The notes under the pieces are model-generated. The model had not been told where the DNA came from. It was given only the letters and a program-made list of their open reading frames with translations, and did not search any database. A program made the position numbers and the translations under genes. Positions 58,882 through 64,000 of a stretch of DNA of 64,000 nucleotides are shown here, piece by piece. The first letter of the stretch is position 1; every line of letters starts with the position of its first letter. The DNA comes from Croceibacterium_B sp963811255. Lineage in GTDB: Bacteria; Pseudomonadota; Alphaproteobacteria; Sphingomonadales; Sphingomonadaceae. The stretch lies in assembly GCA_963811255.1 (NCBI GenBank), contig CAWEQI010000003.1, forward strand, positions 434,001-498,000. The letters run 5' to 3'.

Positions 58882-59448
58882 ATGGCCATTCGCGAAATCC
58901 TCGAGGTGCCGGACCCCCGGCTGAAGACCGTTTCCGCCCGCGTCGAGGTGTTCGACGAGGCGCTCAAGGCGCTCGCCGCCGACATGTTCGAGACGATGTA
59001 CGCCGCCAAGGGCATCGGCCTCGCCGCGATTCAGGTGGGCGAGCCGATCCGCCTGCTGGTGATTGACCTGCAGGAGCCCGACGAAGACGCCGAGCCCGAG
59101 GTGTGCAACCACGGCGGTCACGAGCACACGCATCAGCCGGTGAAGCACGATCCGCGGGTCTTCGTGAACCCCGAGATCCTCGATCCGGCCGAGGAGCCGA
59201 ACACCTATCAGGAAGGCTGCCTCTCGGTCCCCGAGATCTACGCCGACGTCGAACGCCCGAAGACCTGCCGCGTCCGCTGGCAGGACCTCGATGGAAAGGT
59301 CCACGAGGAGGCGATGGAAGGCATGATGGCGACCTGCATTCAGCACGAGATGGACCACCTCGAAGGCATCCTGTTCATCGACCACCTGAGCCGCCTCAAG
59401 CGCACGATGGCGCTGAAAAAGCTCGAAAAGCTGCGCAAGGCCGCCTAG
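58882..59448 (+). CDS. def: peptide deformylase
   Basis: A 188-residue metal-dependent enzyme removing the N-formyl group from new proteins. Motif 1 is GIGLAAIQVG, motif 2 is EGCLSVP, and motif 3 is QHEMDHLEG with the two metal-binding His. Between motifs 1 and 2 there is an unusual His-rich insertion (CNHGGHEHTHQPVKHDP, about residues 74-90), which looks like a metal-binding loop; similar but variable insertions occur in alphaproteobacterial enzymes. ATG 58882 matches the standard N-terminus AIREILEVPDPRL. Confidence 0.96.
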   Translation: MAIREILEVPDPRLKTVSARVEVFDEALKALAADMFETMYAAKGIGLAAIQVGEPIRLLVIDLQEPDEDAEPEVCNHGGHEHTHQPVKHDPRVFVNPEILDPAEEPNTYQEGCLSVPEIYADVERPKTCRVRWQDLDGKVHEEAMEGMMATCIQHEMDHLEGILFIDHLSRLKRTMALKKLEKLRKAA

Positions 59449-59496
59449 CGCCCCCCGGCACGCGGCACTTTCGCGCGCTTCGATCGTTGGGATGCG

Positions 59497-59880
59497 GTGA
59501 GCAGACGCGTCCTCGTGGTCGAAGACGATCTCCTCAACCGCATGTTGTACAGCGCCGTGCTGGAGGGGAACGGTTTCGTGGCCGAGCTCGTCGGAGACGG
59601 AGCCCATGCGCTCGCCAAGGCGCGCGAGTTCCGCCCCGACCTGGTGATCATGGACATTCAGCTGCCCAACGTCTCCGGGCTGGAGCTGATCGAAGCCCTG
59701 CAGCGCGATCCCGAGTTTCGCCAGGTGCCGATCCTGGCCGTGACGGCGTTCGTCGGCAAAGGCGAGGAAGCCCGCATCCGCGAAGCCGGCGCAAAGGGCT
59801 ATCTGGCCAAGCCGATCTCGATCGCTCCCCTGCTCGCGGCCATCAACGACCTGCTCGGCGATCGAGGCAGCGCCGCGTAG
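59497..59880 (+). CDS. single-domain response regulator (DivK-like)
   Basis: A 127-residue receiver-only protein with EDD near 9-11, phospho-acceptor D53 (IMDIQLPN), T in VTAF, and K in YLAKPIS. It resembles DivK, a single-domain cell-cycle regulator of alphaproteobacteria, but could serve another pathway. The start is GTG 59497. It follows def by 48 nt. Confidence 0.85.
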   Translation: MSRRVLVVEDDLLNRMLYSAVLEGNGFVAELVGDGAHALAKAREFRPDLVIMDIQLPNVSGLELIEALQRDPEFRQVPILAVTAFVGKGEEARIREAGAKGYLAKPISIAPLLAAINDLLGDRGSAA

Positions 59881-59893
59881 GCCACCGGGCGGC

Positions 59894-60136
59894 TCAGTCC
59901 TCGCACAGCTCGCGCCAGCTGTCCTCGCTCACATCGACATCGAACTTCTTCGCCGCGGCCTTGATCCGCTTCCACGCTTTGTCGCGCTCGGCGTCGCTCA
60001 CGCCTTCGACCTGGTCGAAGCGGGCGATCGCGTTGCGGACGTGGTTGGCGTCCTCCAGCGGCTCCTTGCGCTGTTCGGGGAAGGCGAACTTGGCGTCGCC
60101 CAGGTCTTCGCGTTCTTCGGTGCTCAGTTCACTCAC
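59894..60136 (-). CDS. DUF6582-type small protein
   Basis: An 80-residue hydrophilic protein starting SELSTEEREDLGDAKFAFPEQRKEPLEDANHVRNAIARFDQVEGVSDAERDKAWKRIKAAAKKF (seen in short pieces), matching a family of small sphingomonad/proteobacterial proteins of unknown role. The start taken is GTG 60136 because TAGGAGG lies directly upstream; a longer frame to 60169 lacks a site. It is alone. Confidence 0.7.
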   Translation of the reverse strand: MSELSTEEREDLGDAKFAFPEQRKEPLEDANHVRNAIARFDQVEGVSDAERDKAWKRIKAAAKKFDVDVSEDSWRELCED

Positions 60137-60247
60137 CGTCAGCCTCCTACGTTGTTGTCGCGGCGGCACAGCCCGGCCCGCGGCACGGCCGCCTCTCGCG
60201 AGAACAGCGAATCAGGAGGGGGGTTGGTTCCGCCGGCCACCGTGAGG

Positions 60248-62329
60248 TTAGGCCGTACGGGCGTGTCCCCGCGGCACCAGGAGGAACGCGGCGAGATACA
60301 GCACGCCGACGACGATCAGCAGGTTGTCGTAACCGAGATACAGCGCCGAATACTCCAGGCAGCCGCCGACGATCGTGCCCAGCAGGTTGATCGCGAACGC
60401 CTCCTGCGAATCGCCGGATTCGCGGAAGCGCTTCGAGAAGGCGACGTTGGCGAGATAGATCGGCAGGAACGCCAGCAGCGTCGCCGCGCCAAGCCGCGGC
60501 CAAAACGGCAGCGGCAGCAGCCAGCCGGGGCGGATCACCCACGCCAGCGTCAGCGCGGCGACAATCCCGCCATAGACCACCGGCAGCGGCGGGGTCTTGA
60601 ACTTGCGCGTGGTCTCGACCGCCGCCAGCACGATCAGCAACACCCCGGCGAACACCAGCGCGTTGACGAACCAGGTGGTGCCGAACAGCATCGCGAAGGT
60701 GGCGACGTTCTTGGTCTCGAGCAGCAGGAACGCCGCGCCCATGAAGAACAGGTCGGCATAGGGGCGCATCGCCCGCAAGGGCCCGCCGAGCGCGCGCACC
60801 GCCACCAGCGAGGCGAGCAGGATCAGAGCCAGCGTGATGGAGTAGAGCGGCGGGAACGCGCCGCCCTTGAAGTAAAGGAACGGCGCGTTGTCGGTCGCCG
60901 GGGGGATGACTGTCTGACCCGGCGTCGGCGACCAGGTGGTCTTGCAGCTCTGGTCGGCCGCGGTCATCCCGGCGCTGATGACTGCCTGCGCGCCGGCGTA
61001 AGTATCGACGCACGGCGAATGGCTGAACGCCGCCGCCACCGTGCCCGCGAGCCGGTCGATCAGCCAGTTTTCGCGATAGTAGTTGTACATCGCGAAGGCC
61101 CCGTGCGGCTTCAGGTGGCGGCGCACCGATTCCATCGCCTGCTTGGTAAACAGGAACAATTCCAGCCGGATCTGCGAGGCGCCGCTGACCAGCGTCAGCG
61201 AATCCGGCAGCGCGAACAGGATCAAATCGTATTTCTTGTCGGTGCTTTCGAGGAACGCGCGCCCGTCGTTGACATGGCGGGTCACGCGCGGGTCGGCATA
61301 GGGCCGGTCGATGTTCTTCGCCGCGCCGATCTCCAGGATGCGCGGGTCGATGTCGACCGCGTCGATGTGCCTGGCGCCTTCGCGCAGGGCGATGGCCACG
61401 TCGGAGCCCGAGCCGGCGCCGACGATCAGGACGTCGCCGTCCACCTTGCCGGGCAGGCGATTGTACGGCGCGACGTAGATCTTTTCCGCCTGCTCCATCT
61501 TCCACTTCGCCGGGGCCATCAACTGATGCGGCACGCCGTTGACCTTGATCAGCAGGAATCCGTCGCCCGGCGCGCCTTCGGGCTTCTGCGCGAGCACCTT
61601 GTAATAGGGCGACCAGCTGACACCCGGCTGGGCGGTTTCGTAGATCAGCATGCCAACCAGGAGCAGCCCCCAGACCACGCTCACGACCCGCCGGCGTCGG
61701 GGGGAGAGGATCAGATAGAGCCCGACCGCGATCAGCCCCCACACGAGCGAAGGCGCGCGCACGAAGCTCAGCAGGCTGAAGACCACGATTCCGAGCAGCG
61801 ATCCCAGCAGGTCGAAGCGATAGGCGACCAGTGGCCGCAGGCGGGCGAAGCAGCGCCCGACGATCTCCGCCGGGCCGGCGAGGATCGTCGCCACCAGCAC
61901 GAACACGATCGGCAATGCGACCCACGCCGGCGGGCCACTAACCGCCAGCGCGGTGAAATAGATCACGTCCTGGCTCGCCCGCTCGATCGACACCGGGAAG
62001 GTCAGCACGATCACCACCAGCACCGCCAGCAGCGGCAGCGACAGCGGCCAGATCGACCAGCTCTTACGGCTGATCAGGAACCCCGCGCCGATGCCGAGAA
62101 ACGAGCCGAGCAGCACGAAATTGGAGAAATAAGACAAGTGAACGATGTTGGCCCCGAGCCAGCGGATCAGCGCCAGCTCGAGGAACAGCATCAGGAAACT
62201 CGCCATCAGCAGGCGCCGGACGGTCGCGCGCTCGCTCTCGTCGGCCGCCGCAGGGAAGCCCGATGCCGTCACGCGCCGCTCACCGCCCCCTTCGGCGATC
62301 ACCGCCGCCGAACTGTCCACCTGAGCCAA
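60248..62329 (-). CDS. fused membrane/spermidine-synthase-like protein
   Basis: A 693-residue protein. About residues 40-230 hold several membrane helices (LLMASFLMLFLELALIRWLG and others), residues about 280-420 carry a spermidine-synthase-like SAM/polyamine fold (DVLIVGAGSGSDVAIALREGARHIDAVDIDPRILEIGAAKN), and residues about 500-690 are again membrane helices. Such membrane-synthase fusions occur in various bacteria; activity is not proven, and the substrate is unknown. It is alone on the minus strand. Confidence 0.85.
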   Translation of the reverse strand: MAQVDSSAAVIAEGGGERRVTASGFPAAADESERATVRRLLMASFLMLFLELALIRWLGANIVHLSYFSNFVLLGSFLGIGAGFLISRKSWSIWPLSLPLLAVLVVIVLTFPVSIERASQDVIYFTALAVSGPPAWVALPIVFVLVATILAGPAEIVGRCFARLRPLVAYRFDLLGSLLGIVVFSLLSFVRAPSLVWGLIAVGLYLILSPRRRRVVSVVWGLLLVGMLIYETAQPGVSWSPYYKVLAQKPEGAPGDGFLLIKVNGVPHQLMAPAKWKMEQAEKIYVAPYNRLPGKVDGDVLIVGAGSGSDVAIALREGARHIDAVDIDPRILEIGAAKNIDRPYADPRVTRHVNDGRAFLESTDKKYDLILFALPDSLTLVSGASQIRLELFLFTKQAMESVRRHLKPHGAFAMYNYYRENWLIDRLAGTVAAAFSHSPCVDTYAGAQAVISAGMTAADQSCKTTWSPTPGQTVIPPATDNAPFLYFKGGAFPPLYSITLALILLASLVAVRALGGPLRAMRPYADLFFMGAAFLLLETKNVATFAMLFGTTWFVNALVFAGVLLIVLAAVETTRKFKTPPLPVVYGGIVAALTLAWVIRPGWLLPLPFWPRLGAATLLAFLPIYLANVAFSKRFRESGDSQEAFAINLLGTIVGGCLEYSALYLGYDNLLIVVGVLYLAAFLLVPRGHARTA

Positions 62330-62565
62330 ATCCCTATCCTCCCCTCATGCCAGGCCGTCGTCTTACTCTCGCGCAGGTGGATCGGCCAATCCGCCGAATG
62401 CGGCGCGCTGGCCTTTTCCATAGGATAATTTGCGGCACCGGACGTTCGTCGCACCGAGGATTGGGCTTTTGGCCGTCGTACGCCCGGTCAGATCGACGGG
62501 GTCATCGCTGGCGCGACCGTCGGATCGCCAGCCGTGCGACGCCGCGGCAACAGGGGCGGCGGAGA

Positions 62566-63912
62566 TTATTCGCTTTGCAAGGCGATCGAGGAAGCGGGCG
62601 CCGCGGCGTCCCGGTCGTAAGGGTCGCTGCCGATCGCCAGCCGGCCGTCGTCGGCGCGAGCCGTGATATAGACGACGTAAACCGGAACCGGGTGCGGCAG
62701 GGGCAGCTCCTGCTCAGGGGTATCGCTCGACATGTCGAGATTGCCCTGCAGCAGCCATTCGCCCAATTTCTTGGCATCCTGAAGCCGGATGCAGCCGGCG
62801 CTCAGCTGCCGGTCGTCCTTGGCGAACAGGTCCTTCTCCGGCGAATCGTGGAGGTAGATTCCGTAAGGATTGGGGAATTCGTACTTCACCGTGCCCATCG
62901 AATTGCGCGGCCCCGGCTTCTGGCGCACGACCACCGCCACCTCGCCGCGCCGGATCGCGTGCCAGTCGAGCTTGGTCGGATCGAGGATTGCGGCATCGTC
63001 GCCCCAGCCGGACAGCACTTCGTAGCCCTGGCGCTTGAGATAGTTCATGCCTTCGTTGAGCACGTTCCTAGCGATCAGCGAACGAACGAAGTCGGGCGGC
63101 ACGTTCCAGTATGGGTGGACGTAGGCGGTGCGAATGTAACCGGCGTAGGCCGGCGTTTCTTTGTGCGGATCGGGCTTGCCGACCACCACTTTCATCGTAT
63201 CGACGAGATGGTCGTCGTCGTACATCGACAGGGTCGCGGTAGCGATGTCGATGACGATATGGCGGCCGTTCGGATGCGGCGGAATCTGGCGCAAGCGGTC
63301 GAGGTTCTCGATCGCCACCCGGCGTTCGTCCGGCGTGGCGGTGACATCGTTCAGCAGGGCCCAGCGCAGAGGGGCGTAAAGCGGATGCATCCAACGCATG
63401 TTCCGGATGTAATCCGCCAGCGACGGCGCCTTGGCGGCGGCGTCGAGCGTGTAATAGGCGCCGAGGTATCGCGGCTGGAGGGTCGACGCCTCGTATTTCA
63501 TGTGGTTGCCGCTCTCTTTCCGCAACGCCGCGACATAGGCCGCGAATGTGCGCGAGAGCATCGCCTCGGCATTGGCGAGATTTGTCGGTGAGGGCTGCTG
63601 CTCGGCGAGCGCCACCGCGGCGGCGAGCTGGTCCGGGTGTAGGGCCGCCGGATCGAGCCCGTCATCGGCTGAAGTCTGGATGAGTTTGACCAACACGTCG
63701 GCCGCCGGGTCGAGCGCCCCGCCGGGATCGATCCACACGGGCCCCGGACCGTAGGCGTAATAGCTGCTCACCTGTCCGTCGGTGAGCTTGACGAGCTGCG
63801 CCTTGAAGTCGGGCGTGGCCGCGTAGCCCACGGCATGCGCGGGCTGCGAGAGAACAAGACCAAGCGCCAGCGGCAATAGGATAGCCGAGCGGCGCGCACG
63901 AGCGAGCGACAT
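62566..63912 (-). CDS. YcbB-type L,D-transpeptidase
   Basis: A 448-residue exported enzyme with signal peptide ending SQPAHA. It has an N-terminal scaffold/peptidoglycan-binding-like region (VLVKLIQTSADDGLDPAALHPDQL) and a YkuD catalytic domain (about 235-420). The catalytic site is in GIYLHDSPEKDLFAKDDRQLSAGCIRLQDA, with His and the nucleophilic Cys in SAGCIR. It makes 3-3 cross-links in peptidoglycan. The start is ATG 63912 after GAGGAAGC. Confidence 0.93.
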   Translation of the reverse strand: MSLARARRSAILLPLALGLVLSQPAHAVGYAATPDFKAQLVKLTDGQVSSYYAYGPGPVWIDPGGALDPAADVLVKLIQTSADDGLDPAALHPDQLAAAVALAEQQPSPTNLANAEAMLSRTFAAYVAALRKESGNHMKYEASTLQPRYLGAYYTLDAAAKAPSLADYIRNMRWMHPLYAPLRWALLNDVTATPDERRVAIENLDRLRQIPPHPNGRHIVIDIATATLSMYDDDHLVDTMKVVVGKPDPHKETPAYAGYIRTAYVHPYWNVPPDFVRSLIARNVLNEGMNYLKRQGYEVLSGWGDDAAILDPTKLDWHAIRRGEVAVVVRQKPGPRNSMGTVKYEFPNPYGIYLHDSPEKDLFAKDDRQLSAGCIRLQDAKKLGEWLLQGNLDMSSDTPEQELPLPHPVPVYVVYITARADDGRLAIGSDPYDRDAAAPASSIALQSE

Positions 63913-64000
63913 GCTTCCTCAACCTGTCTTCTAAACGTCGGTTCCGTGGTACGGCGTACGAACCGCAATCCCCGGGGACCGGATATTATCACTTCCGGGG

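Noticed and set aside
60041..62428. 795-codon open frame on the plus strand
   Set aside because: Mirror of the membrane/spermidine-synthase-like gene; Arg/Gln/His-rich, no family features.
1..64000. CRISPR array
   Set aside because: No regularly spaced direct repeats of 20-40 bp were seen.

Overview
The window is high-GC DNA from an alphaproteobacterium, most likely of the order Sphingomonadales. Evidence: the gene orders infA-maf-RNase E/G-yacG-tRNA-Phe and hisG-hisD-nusB-thiL-hppA, a UrcA-family protein, many secreted proteins with Ala-rich signal peptides, a TonB-dependent receptor of sphingomonad style, CobS next to a BolA/J-domain region, and a 'CCTTCGACAAGCTCAGG' type palindromic repeat. 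This is inferred from content; no 16S rRNA gene is present.

Region 1 (1-8226) is accessory DNA ending at the 3' end of a tRNA-Phe gene. It carries a HAD hydrolase, small unknown genes and a probable TIR-based immunity cassette: a TIR protein with a winged-helix-like C-terminus (1677-2882, minus strand), divergent from a co-directional trio (3009-5010) made of a small three-helix membrane protein, a close relative of the Thoeris TIR protein ThsB, and an unrecognised 217-residue protein. An intact IS256-family element with a 9-bp target duplication (5079-6499) lies just downstream. Then come a decayed nuclease-like gene and a frameshifted DarT-like gene. No ThsA (SIR2/SLOG or macro) gene is visible, so the pairing of a ThsB-like protein with a small membrane protein is the best candidate for an undescribed system here.

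Region 2 (8227-37400) is mostly core chromosome: yacG, an RNase E/G, maf and infA; a frameshifted TonB-dependent receptor with a Cys-containing repeat insert; an AI-2E family exporter, an MBL hydrolase, uvrC and a secreted GH3 glycosidase with a PA14 domain; an ECF sigma/anti-sigma pair beside a secreted S8 protease and a Gly/Ala-rich secreted protein, the latter two sharing a 28-bp bipartite promoter-like motif; a thioesterase, a cupin protein, a GNAT protein, hppA, thiL-nusB-hisD-hisG, a DUF2332 protein, UrcA, pirin, slipin, a GST and BolA.

Region 3 (37408-48361) begins with a J-domain gene and ends with cobS and a secreted methyltransferase. Between them sits a block of twelve co-directional detoxification-type genes (GSTs, VOC enzymes, SRPBCC, DUF899, DHFR-like, DoxX and others) facing a divergent HxlR-family regulator. 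The regulator's upstream region has three 15-bp operator-like repeats at an exact 21-bp period, suggesting one electrophile-responsive regulon.

Region 4 (48394-64000) holds an OmpR-type two-component system with PepSY, beta-propeller, COG4705 and outer-membrane genes; a bifunctional penicillin-binding protein whose 3' end overlaps truA; fmt, recR and def; a DivK-like receiver; a fused membrane/spermidine-synthase-like protein; and a YcbB-type L,D-transpeptidase. Several genes (TonB receptor, one GST, DarT-like, nuclease-like) have single-base frameshifts or in-frame stops, which are either real decay or sequencing errors.
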